Source of the DNA: Bacteroidota bacterium
Lineage (GTDB): Bacteria > Bacteroidota > Bacteroidia > Flavobacteriales_D > Sanyastnellaceae
Length of the DNA: 64,000 nucleotides
Direction: 5' to 3'
NCBI GenBank assembly: GCA_027619225.1
Contig: JAQCFW010000005.1
Coordinates: 1-64,000, forward strand
Shown: positions 51,392 through 59,054 of the stretch, piece by piece
How positions within the stretch are numbered: position 1 is the first letter of the stretch
How the letters are laid out: every line of letters starts with the position of its first letter
The notes under the pieces: model-generated
Databases searched by the model: none
Seen by the model: only the letters and a program-made list of their open reading frames with translations
What the model was told of the DNA's origin: nothing
Position numbers and translations under genes: made by a program

Positions 51392-52092
51392 GCACATCAC
51401 CTATACGAGTCCTGCTTTGTGAGGACGACCCCAATCTAGGTAAATTACTTTCCGACTACCTCACAGCGAAAGGATACGAAACTACATGGGCACAAGATGG
51501 CGCAGAAGGAATCAAACAATTTCACAGAGGGACATTCGATTTCATCATCCTCGATGTAATGATGCCCAGAAAAGACGGCTTCGAAGTGGCTACTGAAATC
51601 AGACACGAAAGCAAGCATATTCCCATCTTATTTCTCTCAGCAAGAGGACAGAAAGAAGACACGCTTGAAGGTTTTAAAGTCGGGGCTGACGATTATATGA
51701 CTAAGCCGTTTTCAATGGAGGAACTCCTTGTGAGAATTCAGGCTATTTTAAGAAGGACTGCCTCTCTACCTCAAGAGGGAGAAGAGGTAACAAAATACAA
51801 AGTGGGAAAGTTTGATTTTGACTACAATATCCAGCAGTTAAATCTTGACGGGGAGACATATAGACTGACAACAAAAGAGAATGAACTTCTGTTTTTACTC
51901 GTTAGAAAGCGCAATGGCCTGTTAGAGAGAAACCATGCGCTTGCGGCAATTTGGGGTGATGCCAATTACTTTAATGGAAGAAGCATGGATGTTTACATTG
52001 CAAAGCTTCGCAAACACCTAAAAGAGGATGAGAGGATTGAAATACTAAATATTCATGGGAAAGGCTTTAAACTCATAGCTCCTGAGGGTTAA
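51388..52092 (+). CDS. OmpR-type response regulator (RprY-like)
   Basis: A 234-aa regulator with an N-terminal receiver domain (acidic pocket CEDDP, phospho-acceptor Asp56 in ILDVMMP, Thr/Ser and Lys of FLSARG and TKPF) and a C-terminal winged-helix DNA-binding domain (TTKENELLFLL, RSMDVYIAKLRKHL). It is the partner of the overlapping kinase. Confidence 0.94.
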   Translation: MSTSPIRVLLCEDDPNLGKLLSDYLTAKGYETTWAQDGAEGIKQFHRGTFDFIILDVMMPRKDGFEVATEIRHESKHIPILFLSARGQKEDTLEGFKVGADDYMTKPFSMEELLVRIQAILRRTASLPQEGEEVTKYKVGKFDFDYNIQQLNLDGETYRLTTKENELLFLLVRKRNGLLERNHALAAIWGDANYFNGRSMDVYIAKLRKHLKEDERIEILNIHGKGFKLIAPEG

Positions 52093-52110
52093 TTAGAACC
52101 TACTTAACCG

Positions 52111-52118
52111 TATATTTG
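52111..52118 (+). promoter_or_regulatory. -7 element of prs
   Basis: TATATTTG, an exact TAnnTTTG match, 30 nt upstream of the prs ATG at 52149. A longer prs frame would start at a TTG inside this element, so the ATG is preferred. Confidence 0.6.
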
Positions 52119-52148
52119 CGCCCCCTAATTAGGTCTCTCGTGTCAGAT

Positions 52149-53081
52149 ATGATTAAAATACTTGCAGGTACTGAATCTTTAGATTTCGGCAAACGTGTAG
52201 CCAAGGCTTACGGTTCTGAACTTATTGATTCAAAGACAACAAAGTTTTCTGATGGGGAATTCTCAGTAAGCATTGAGGAAACCGTACGCGGGAAAGTGGT
52301 TGTCATTGTTCAATCAACATTTCCACCTTCTGACAATCTTTTCGAGCTTTTACTTTTAATAGACGCCGCTAAAAGAGCCAGTGCTAAGAGTATTATCGCT
52401 GTTATGCCTTACTTCGGGATGGCGCGTCAGGATAGAAAAGATAAGCCAAGGGTTGCTATTGGAGCCAAACTCGTAGCCAATATGCTTATGGCAGCTGGCG
52501 TTGATCGTGTTATCACAATGGATCTCCACGCAGATCAAATCCAAGGATTCTTCGAAGTTCCAGTGGATCACCTATATGGCTCAACAGTTTTTCATAAGCA
52601 CATTAAGGACAACTTAGACATATCGAATATTTGCATCGCAACACCGGACACAGGGGGTACAAAGCGTGCAAGTTCTTACGCAAAGAAGTTGGGAGTGGAT
52701 ATGGCTATTTGTTACAAGCAAAGAAAAGTGGCAAATGAGGTGGCGGAAATGACTGTCATCGGAGATGTTAAAGGAAAAGACGTAATTATCGTCGACGATA
52801 TGTGTGACACTGCCGGCACTCTTACTAAGGCTGCGGAACTTATGATGGAACACGGTGCAATCTCTGTCCGCGCAATTTGTACTCACGCTGTTCTTAGTGG
52901 CCCCGCTTATGAACGAATTCAAGATAGCGTTCTAACAGAGTTAATCGTTACAGACACCATTCCTCTTAAGAAAGGTGTTCAAACAGAAAAAATTAAGGTC
53001 CTGCCCGTGCACGATCTATTTGCTCAGGTACTCAGATGCCTAATGAGCAACGAAAGTATTAGTACACATTTTAATTTTTAA
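52149..53081 (+). CDS. prs: ribose-phosphate pyrophosphokinase
   Basis: Makes PRPP from ribose-5-phosphate and ATP for nucleotide, histidine and NAD synthesis. 310 aa from the ATG at 52149, with class I features: FSDGEFSVSIEE, the flexible MARQDRKDKPR loop, DLHADQIQGFF, and the PRPP-binding VIIVDDMCDTAGTL. A TTG-started form from 52116 would begin inside the promoter and has no family support. rplY follows after 10 nt and pth after a further 5 nt. Confidence 0.95.
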   Translation: MIKILAGTESLDFGKRVAKAYGSELIDSKTTKFSDGEFSVSIEETVRGKVVVIVQSTFPPSDNLFELLLLIDAAKRASAKSIIAVMPYFGMARQDRKDKPRVAIGAKLVANMLMAAGVDRVITMDLHADQIQGFFEVPVDHLYGSTVFHKHIKDNLDISNICIATPDTGGTKRASSYAKKLGVDMAICYKQRKVANEVAEMTVIGDVKGKDVIIVDDMCDTAGTLTKAAELMMEHGAISVRAICTHAVLSGPAYERIQDSVLTELIVTDTIPLKKGVQTEKIKVLPVHDLFAQVLRCLMSNESISTHFNF

Positions 53082-53091
53082 ATAGACAATT

Positions 53092-53763
53092 ATGAAAATT
53101 GCATCATTGAGCGGTTCTTCTAGAAAGAACGTAGGAAAGAAAGGTGCCTCTGAATTGCGCACTGCGAATCAAGTCCCAGGTGTTCTTTACGGAGGTAAAA
53201 CCCAAACACACTTCGCGGTGGATGAGGTTAAACTGAGCAAACTCGTTATTAACCCTGACGTATTTGCTGTAGAACTTGATATTGACGGCACAACTATCAA
53301 GTGCATCATTCAAGAAGTACAGTTTCACCCAGTAACGGATCGCATCGTTCACATCGACCTTCTCGAGATACTAGATGGAAAAGAGATTAAGGTCAATCTT
53401 CCTCTTATTTCTGAAGGAACGGCTAAAGGTGTTATAAACGGTGGGCGCATGGAAACTCTTTTCCGTCGTGTTCCTGTTCAAGGTCTTTTCGAAAACCTTC
53501 CTAACGCTCTAACCGTTGACGTAAGCCCTCTTAAGATAGGAGACAACCTACGTGTAAGTGATTTGAGTATCGAGGGATGCCGAATTCTTTTAAACGATTC
53601 AGTTCTTCTATTTGCTTGTAGGCTTACTCGTGCTGCGATGTCAGAAGAAGAAGAAGAAGAAGAAGAAGAAGAAGCGGCAGAAGCAGCAGCAGAAGCAGGA
53701 GAAGGAGAAGGAGAAGAAGGGTCTTCTAAGGAAGGAGAGAAGTCTGAAGGCGGAAAAGAATAA
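53092..53763 (+). CDS. rplY: 50S ribosomal protein L25 (CTC form) with acidic tail
   Basis: Binds 5S rRNA. The 223-aa protein has the N-terminal L25 domain (MKIASLSGSSRKNVGKKGA, VPGVLYG, AVELDIDG) and the C-terminal CTC-type beta domain, then about 38 residues of Glu/Ala/Gly tail encoded partly by (GAA)10. Long acidic tails of this sort are common in Bacteroidota L25. It lies between prs and pth in one operon, a conserved order in the phylum. Confidence 0.92.
   Translation: MKIASLSGSSRKNVGKKGASELRTANQVPGVLYGGKTQTHFAVDEVKLSKLVINPDVFAVELDIDGTTIKCIIQEVQFHPVTDRIVHIDLLEILDGKEIKVNLPLISEGTAKGVINGGRMETLFRRVPVQGLFENLPNALTVDVSPLKIGDNLRVSDLSIEGCRILLNDSVLLFACRLTRAAMSEEEEEEEEEEAAEAAAEAGEGEGEEGSSKEGEKSEGGKE
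53644..53673 (+). repeat. (GAA)10 trinucleotide repeat in rplY
   Basis: Ten uninterrupted GAA codons encoding polyglutamate in the L25 tail, followed by impure GAA/GCA repeats. Slippage would change length in steps of one residue without frame loss. Confidence 0.93.
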
Positions 53764-53768
53764 TTAAG

Positions 53769-54335
53769 ATGAAATACCTCATTATCGGTCTAGGTAATCC
53801 CGGAGCGGAATATGAGGATACTCGACATAATATCGGGTTTAGAGTGGTGGACACCATCGCTGATGCACACGGTGGGGGGTTTTCCTCCGAACGTCACGGC
53901 GCGGTGTCCACCGTTCATTTTAAGGGCAGAACGATCATTCTGCTCAAGCCATCAACCTTTATGAATTTAAGTGGGAAGGCGGTACGGTATTGGATGGATT
54001 CCGAAAAAATCCCTGTAGAAAGAATCCTCGTAATCGCAGATGATTTAAACCTTCCTTTTGAAAAAATTAGAATTCGAGGGAAAGGAAGTGACGGTGGTCA
54101 CAATGGGCTAAAGGATATTCAATCAGTTTTAGGGTCGACTGTTTATCCAAGGTTAAGAATAGGCATAGGGGACAAATTCAGCGCTGGTCACCAAATAAAT
54201 CATGTTCTTGGAGAGTGGACAAAAGAGGAGGTGCTCCTCTTACAAGAAATTAGCGTTCGTTCTCAAAAAGCGGTTGAAAGTTTCTGCGCTATAGGACTTG
54301 AAAGATCTATGAATGCTTTCAATACAGACAAATAG
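53769..54335 (+). CDS. pth: peptidyl-tRNA hydrolase
   Basis: Releases peptides from peptidyl-tRNA that drops off ribosomes. The 188-aa enzyme shows catalytic His20 (DTRHNIGF), Asn and Asp in LKPSTFMNLSG and VIADDLNLPF, and the GSDGGHNGLK loop. Ends 5 nt before the stop of the convergent nadD. Confidence 0.95.
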   Translation: MKYLIIGLGNPGAEYEDTRHNIGFRVVDTIADAHGGGFSSERHGAVSTVHFKGRTIILLKPSTFMNLSGKAVRYWMDSEKIPVERILVIADDLNLPFEKIRIRGKGSDGGHNGLKDIQSVLGSTVYPRLRIGIGDKFSAGHQINHVLGEWTKEEVLLLQEISVRSQKAVESFCAIGLERSMNAFNTDK

Positions 54336-54340
54336 CAAAG

Positions 54341-54982
54341 CTATTCTATCTCGTAAAGATGGTTGTTTCCAATATATGAAATAACCGTATCTGGCAGTAA
54401 GTATTGTACATCCTGCTTTTCTAAAATCGCCTCTCTTATATAGGTTGAGGAAATCGCAATCATAGGAGCTTCAGTGAATATAACGGCTTTCGTGGAGTCT
54501 AGCCTCACAGGTTTATCATTATTTAATGCCTTTTCAGGAACCAAACTGCTCATCTTAGACAACCTTCTTGGATAAACAAGCAATCTGTGGTTTTCATGAA
54601 TTGACTTGTAATTCTTCCATCTGTGAAGGTTTTCATAGTTGTCCTCACCTAAAATTACCGAAAAATTTACTTCTGGAAACTTATCCCTTAGATGTTGCAA
54701 AGTATCTGCCGTGTAGCTTGGTCGTTCTAGCTTGAATTCGATATCAGAAGAAAAAATAAATGGATTGTCCGCAATCGCAAGTTTCACCATCTGAAGTCTA
54801 TGTTCCTCCGGAATCATCTCGTCTGACAGTTTGAAAGGACTCGTTGGGGTGACAACTATCCAAACTTGGTCTAACCCCCCCCTACTTACCATGTGATTGG
54901 CAATAACAAGGTGTCCTAAGTGAATGGGATTGAAGGACCCGAAGTAGAGACCCACCTTACCCTTATTGGTTCTTCCCGTCAT
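54341..54982 (-). CDS. nadD: nicotinate-nucleotide adenylyltransferase
   Basis: Adenylates nicotinate mononucleotide in NAD synthesis. A 213-aa nucleotidyltransferase with GSFNPIHLGHLVIA (the HxGH motif), a VTPTSPFK segment and the C-terminal ISSTYIREAI motif. The ATG overlaps the gmk stop by 4 nt, so yicC-gmk-nadD form one unit. Confidence 0.95.
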   Translation of the reverse strand: MTGRTNKGKVGLYFGSFNPIHLGHLVIANHMVSRGGLDQVWIVVTPTSPFKLSDEMIPEEHRLQMVKLAIADNPFIFSSDIEFKLERPSYTADTLQHLRDKFPEVNFSVILGEDNYENLHRWKNYKSIHENHRLLVYPRRLSKMSSLVPEKALNNDKPVRLDSTKAVIFTEAPMIAISSTYIREAILEKQDVQYLLPDTVISYIGNNHLYEIE

Positions 54983-55572
54983 GGCTTTAGAAATTCAACT
55001 ACTGTATTTATAATTGTTAAAATTGCCTTCTGTAAATCATTATTTACAAGTTTTACGTCAAAAGAGTCTGCCAACTGCATTTCATTGTCTGCCTTGGCTA
55101 ACCTACTCATTATATTTTTCTCTGATTCTGTCCCTCTACCTCTTAGTCTATGTTCAAGTGTTTCCATAGATGGAGGCATTACAAAAACAGAAATTGCTGA
55201 CGTGCCAAACACTTTTTTCAAGGCAAGTCCGCCCACAACATCCACATCAAAAACTGGATTAATTCCCTCAGACCACATTCTTTCTACCTCAGATCTGAGG
55301 GTTCCATAGCAAACCCCAGGATAAACCTCTTCCCATTCAATAAAATCACCATTTTTAACTCTAGAATCAAATTCCTTCTGAGTTAAATAATAATAAGCCT
55401 CTCCATCTTTCTCCTCTCCTCGTGGTGGTCTCGTGGTAGCGCTAATACTAAATCCAAGTGGCAGCGTGGAAGAAGCCATTAACCCCTTGACCATAGTGGT
55501 TTTACCCGCTCCTGAAGGTGCGGAGAAAATAATTGCTTTGCCATTTCCTTTAGGGGCTAATCCAGTAGGCAT
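54979..55572 (-). CDS. gmk: guanylate kinase
   Basis: Phosphorylates GMP to GDP. The 197-aa protein has Walker A SAPSGAGKTTM (17-27), the GMP-binding SATTRPPRGEEKDG segment and YYYLTQKEFDSRV. It is 2 nt downstream of yicC and overlaps nadD by 4 nt. The start MPTGLAPKGNGKAI precedes the P-loop by the usual margin. Confidence 0.95.
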   Translation of the reverse strand: MPTGLAPKGNGKAIIFSAPSGAGKTTMVKGLMASSTLPLGFSISATTRPPRGEEKDGEAYYYLTQKEFDSRVKNGDFIEWEEVYPGVCYGTLRSEVERMWSEGINPVFDVDVVGGLALKKVFGTSAISVFVMPPSMETLEHRLRGRGTESEKNIMSRLAKADNEMQLADSFDVKLVNNDLQKAILTIINTVVEFLKP

Positions 55573-55574
55573 CT

Positions 55575-56447
55575 TTAAAGTACGTTTAAAACTTGTTCTT
55601 TAATTTTCTCAAGCTCGTCCTTCATTCTCACCACAAGTCTTTGAATGTCCGCATCATTTGCCTTTGAGCCTAAGGTGTTGATTTCCCTTCCTATTTCTTG
55701 AGCAATAAACCCAAACTTCTTTCCTTGTCCCACTCCATTCTTCAAGACATCCTCAAAATGCTTACAGTGAGCAGCAAGTCTTGACCTCTCTTCAGCAACA
55801 TCCGTTTTCTCAATATAAAAAAGCACCTCCTGCTCAAATCTATTCTCATCAATTTTAGATCTGTCAATTACTTCTTCCAGATTTGCCTTAATCCGTGTTC
55901 GTATTCGTTTTAATCGATCATCTAAAAGTGGGTCGAGATTCTTAGATTCTTCGCTGATAATAAATATACCCGCCTTAAAATCTTTTTCTATTGACGCTCC
56001 TTCTACTTCTCTAAAATTGTCAAATGCATCGAGTGCGTCTCCTACTATTCCCTCTACTTTAGACCAAACATCCTCATCTAACTCTTCCCTTGGGTGCTGA
56101 AGTGCGTCGGGCATTTTAATCGCTATCGCGAGAAGATTATCCGCCTTTTGACCTGATTCTACAGCAATCTTTTCAAGCTGCGAAATATACGATTTAACAA
56201 GCTCCGTATTTATTTCATGCTTGGACTCCGAAGGATCGGTTTCATAACTAAGGAAAAAATCGCATTTCCCTCTAATTACCCTCGATCTCAAAAGCTTTCT
56301 AAGTTCCATTTCCTTCTCTCTGAAAACCGCAGGAATCCTAGCATTTAAGTCAAATTGCTTGCTGTTTAGTGAGCGTATCTCTACTGAATACTTGCGGTTA
56401 GTGACAACTCCCTCAGCCTTTCCGTAACCTGTCATAGATCGAATCAT
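55575..56447 (-). CDS. YicC-family endoribonuclease-like protein
   Basis: A 290-aa YicC family member with the hallmark start MIRSMTGYGKAE and a C-terminal DUF1732 domain (QEIGREINTLGSKANDADIQ). YicC proteins are reported endoribonucleases in some bacteria, and the gene commonly precedes gmk. I placed the start at the ATG at 56447; a longer frame from 56489 would run through its own promoter and into the divergent gene. An exact -7 element ends 4 nt before the ATG. Confidence 0.92.
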   Translation of the reverse strand: MIRSMTGYGKAEGVVTNRKYSVEIRSLNSKQFDLNARIPAVFREKEMELRKLLRSRVIRGKCDFFLSYETDPSESKHEINTELVKSYISQLEKIAVESGQKADNLLAIAIKMPDALQHPREELDEDVWSKVEGIVGDALDAFDNFREVEGASIEKDFKAGIFIISEESKNLDPLLDDRLKRIRTRIKANLEEVIDRSKIDENRFEQEVLFYIEKTDVAEERSRLAAHCKHFEDVLKNGVGQGKKFGFIAQEIGREINTLGSKANDADIQRLVVRMKDELEKIKEQVLNVL

Positions 56448-56451
56448 AGCC

Positions 56452-56459
56452 CAAAGATA
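56452..56459 (-). promoter_or_regulatory. -7 element of yicC-gmk-nadD, abutting the start codon
   Basis: The minus strand reads TATCTTTG, an exact TAnnTTTG match, then GGCT and the ATG. Confidence 0.6.
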
Positions 56460-56464
56460 AGCCG

Positions 56465-56472
56465 TACCTTTG
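56465..56472 (+). promoter_or_regulatory. -7 element of the polyprenyl synthase gene, abutting the start codon
   Basis: TACCTTTG, an exact TAnnTTTG match, then TCCTCT and the ATG at 56479. It is back to back with the yicC element, 5 nt apart. Confidence 0.6.
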
Positions 56473-56478
56473 TCCTCT

Positions 56479-57453
56479 ATGCCGAGCATAAAAGAAATTC
56501 AAGCCCCAGTAGGAAAAGATATGCAGGTTTTTTCCAGGCATTTTAGAGAAGTACTGAGATCTGACGTTCCATTGTTAGATACCATTATGCGCTACATCGT
56601 GAAGCGCAAGGGGAAACAAATGAGGCCGCTATTTGTGTTTTTAACTGCAAAACTTCACGGAGGGGTTGTGGAGAAAACACACACTGCAGCTTCGCTAATC
56701 GAACTTCTACATACAGCTACTTTAGTTCACGATGATGTTGTGGATGAGAGCGATAGAAGGAGGGGCTTCTTTTCGATACAAGCTTTGTGGAAAAAAAAAG
56801 TGGCTGTTTTAGTGGGAGATTATTTGCTTTCTAGAGGGCTGCTCACAGCTGTAGATGCTGAAGCGTTTGATCTCCTGAAACTAACATCTAGGGCGGTGAA
56901 GGAAATGAGTGAGGGGGAGCTTCTTCAGATTGAAAAAGCCAGGAGGTTAGATATTACTGAGGAGGTTTATTTTGAGATTATTAGACGTAAAACCGCATCC
57001 TTAATTGCTGCTTGTTGTGCATGTGGGGCGGCGTCAGCAGGGGGAGATGCTGATCAGGTTGATGTGATGTGGAAATTTGGGGAGAAAACTGGTTTGGCAT
57101 TTCAGATAAAAGATGATTTGCTTGATTTGGGAGATGGAAAGAGGACGGGGAAACCCACAGGGCAAGATATACGTGAGAAAAAACTAACTCTGCCACTGAT
57201 TCACTCGCTCCAAGTTGCCGATGGTAGCGCTCGAAGACGTCTGCTTAAACTTGTGAAAAGAGCTCCGAAAGATCCCGAGGCGGTGAGAGAGGTGATGGAT
57301 GCCATTTTAAACGGTCCTGGATTAAAATACGCGAGAGAAAAGATGATGCTGCTGCGAAATGAAGCTGTGGAAATCTTAAATGATTTCGAAGAGGGGGATG
57401 CTAAAAAGGCCCTCATTGACATGCTCGATTTTACGATCCAAAGGAGCAAATGA
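56479..57453 (+). CDS. polyprenyl diphosphate synthase
   Basis: A trans-prenyltransferase that extends allylic diphosphates with IPP, probably for the menaquinone side chain. 324 aa with both Asp-rich motifs: first LVHDDVVDESDRRRG (about 80-94), second FQIKDDLLDLGD. The chain length cannot be read from sequence; it is similar to IspB-like octaprenyl/solanesyl synthases. The start is the ATG at 56479; the alternative TTG at 56470 lies inside the promoter. YwqK-like gene overlaps the stop by 4 nt. Confidence 0.92.
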   Translation: MPSIKEIQAPVGKDMQVFSRHFREVLRSDVPLLDTIMRYIVKRKGKQMRPLFVFLTAKLHGGVVEKTHTAASLIELLHTATLVHDDVVDESDRRRGFFSIQALWKKKVAVLVGDYLLSRGLLTAVDAEAFDLLKLTSRAVKEMSEGELLQIEKARRLDITEEVYFEIIRRKTASLIAACCACGAASAGGDADQVDVMWKFGEKTGLAFQIKDDLLDLGDGKRTGKPTGQDIREKKLTLPLIHSLQVADGSARRRLLKLVKRAPKDPEAVREVMDAILNGPGLKYAREKMMLLRNEAVEILNDFEEGDAKKALIDMLDFTIQRSK

Positions 57454-57905
57454 AAAAGGTGTTTATATTCGGGGTAATTGCAGTGGTGATTTCACATTGT
57501 GGGGCAATCTCGCATGAGAAGATCGAGGAAAAACCAAATAGAGTTGAGGTAATTTCAAATTGGGGTGATGGGACAGTGAAGGAGGAGAGGATTTATCTTG
57601 ATGGTGATGTCGTAGAAATAATGACTTACTTCGAGAACTTTAAAGTAAACACAAAAGGAAGGGTGAAGATTGAGGGGGAGGAAGAGGTTAGAATTGGAAC
57701 TTGGCGCTCTTATTATAAAAACGGAACGCATTGGTCACAAGGTGAGTATTCAAGCGGGGTGAGTGATGGGGGTTATCAGACTTGGTACCCTAACGGAAAC
57801 CCTAATATTATAGGCTTTTACAGCAATGGAGTTGAGACAGGACAGTGGACGTTTTTCGACTCAACAGGCACAGTTGTAAAACAGTACGACCTTACACCTG
57901 GGTAA
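57450..57905 (+). CDS. YwqK/MORN-like repeat protein, probable lipoprotein
   Basis: A 151-aa exported protein with a hydrophobic N-terminus and a Cys17 in ISHCGA, an atypical lipobox because of His at -1. The mature part holds MORN/YwqK-type repeats (YKNGTHWSQGEYSSG, YPNGNPNIIGFYSNG, GQWTFFDSTGTV). Such repeats are often mis-described as toxin-antitoxin parts; no toxin is seen here. Overlaps the prenyl synthase stop by 4 nt. Confidence 0.75.
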   Translation: MKKVFIFGVIAVVISHCGAISHEKIEEKPNRVEVISNWGDGTVKEERIYLDGDVVEIMTYFENFKVNTKGRVKIEGEEEVRIGTWRSYYKNGTHWSQGEYSSGVSDGGYQTWYPNGNPNIIGFYSNGVETGQWTFFDSTGTVVKQYDLTPG

Positions 57906-57918
57906 TACGTCTGGGTAA
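57898..57918 (+). repeat. 8-nt repeat with 13-nt period at a gene end
   Basis: CTGGGTAA at 57898-57905 (containing the stop codon of the YwqK-like gene) recurs at 57911-57918. The second TAA is in the +1 frame. Confidence 0.7.
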
Positions 57919-58025
57919 CAAAATATTTTATACTGTTTTCCACATTTTCTCGTTGAGTGTTTAATGAAAAAAGGCTCAGTGAAAACTCTGGATTTTTAAC
58001 TTGCAGTACGTTAAGATTATACCTC

Positions 58026-59021
58026 ATGAAAACCTCTTTTGTCCGTTTGTTTCTTTTTACTTGTAGCTTTCTCACTCTACTAAGCGCTCAAGCAGAAAAC
58101 CTTGCTTCTGCAGAAGAATATATTTTAACCTGGAAAAGTGAGGCCGTAAGGCAGATGAATCTTTACAAAATACCAGCTAGTATTACCCTTGCTCAAGGAA
58201 TATTAGAGAGTGGAAACGGCGTAAGTGAACTCGCAAAAAAATCCAACAATCATTTTGGAATTAAATGTCACGCCGATTGGGAAGGGGGTCGAACGTACCA
58301 TGATGATGATGAAAAGGGAGAGTGTTTCAGAGTTTACGATCATCCCCGTGACAGTTATGAGGATCACAGTAAGTTTCTGTTGAGGAAAAGGTATGCCGAG
58401 CTGTTTGATTTGGACTTAAAAGATTATAAAGGATGGGCTATGGGTTTGAAAAAGTGCGGGTATGCCACCAACCCTGAGTATTCAAATTTACTAATCACAC
58501 TAATAGAACGTCATGATTTGCATCGTTTTGACTCTGAGGAGGGAGACGATGTCGCGGAGAATCCCGAAACAACAAATAACAGTCCATCTGCGTATATTGG
58601 AATTCAACGTCAAAGACGCGATATAAGAACTACTGACCACGGAGTTCAATATATTGTTGCTCGAAAAGGGGACTCTCCTAAAAGCCTAAGTCAAGATTTA
58701 GAAATGATGGCTTGGCAATTCACCAGATACAATGAGGTTTCTAAGGATTATCTCTTTTCTGAAGGCGAGAGGGTTTATTTACAGCCCAAGAAGAATTATG
58801 CAGCCTACTCTTGGTATGTCGTTCGTTCTGGCCAAACCCTTTGGGAAATTTCTCAGATATATGGAATTAAAACATCTGCTTTAGCGAGGAAAAACAACTT
58901 GTCGAAAAATGGGTCTTTAAGAACAGGGCAAAAGCTCAGTCTTAAATGGTCACTCACAAAGGAGGGAAATCTTCCATGGTATGCGAAAATGATAAAGTCA
59001 GATAAAACCAATTTGGAATAA
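58026..59021 (+). CDS. secreted N-acetylglucosaminidase with LysM domains
   Basis: A 331-aa cell-wall hydrolase: signal peptide (MKTSFVRLFLFTCSFLTLLS, cut after Ala23), GH73-type glucosaminidase domain (about 25-175) with likely catalytic Glu61 (AQGILESGNG) and NHFGIKCH, then two LysM modules (about 205-255 and 259-304) that bind peptidoglycan. It probably acts in cell separation or turnover. I chose ATG 58026 because it starts the signal peptide; upstream codons from 57957 add none. A TAACTTGC element at 57997-58004 may be the promoter. Confidence 0.9.
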   Translation: MKTSFVRLFLFTCSFLTLLSAQAENLASAEEYILTWKSEAVRQMNLYKIPASITLAQGILESGNGVSELAKKSNNHFGIKCHADWEGGRTYHDDDEKGECFRVYDHPRDSYEDHSKFLLRKRYAELFDLDLKDYKGWAMGLKKCGYATNPEYSNLLITLIERHDLHRFDSEEGDDVAENPETTNNSPSAYIGIQRQRRDIRTTDHGVQYIVARKGDSPKSLSQDLEMMAWQFTRYNEVSKDYLFSEGERVYLQPKKNYAAYSWYVVRSGQTLWEISQIYGIKTSALARKNNLSKNGSLRTGQKLSLKWSLTKEGNLPWYAKMIKSDKTNLE

Positions 59022-59054
59022 GTAACTTAGCGAAATATCTAATTAAGAGAAAAA

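Noticed and set aside
52087-52109. GGTTAA/TTAACC inverted repeat as terminator of the two-component operon
   Set aside because: Six base pairs with an 11-nt loop and no U tract make a weak hairpin; it lies in the prs promoter region and may be chance or an operator.
52116-52148. TTG-started longer prs frame
   Set aside because: The TTG is part of the TATATTTG promoter element, so it would not be in the mRNA.
57450-57905. Toxin-antitoxin label for the YwqK-like protein
   Set aside because: The name comes from database convention; no toxin partner, and the gene is a probable exported repeat protein.
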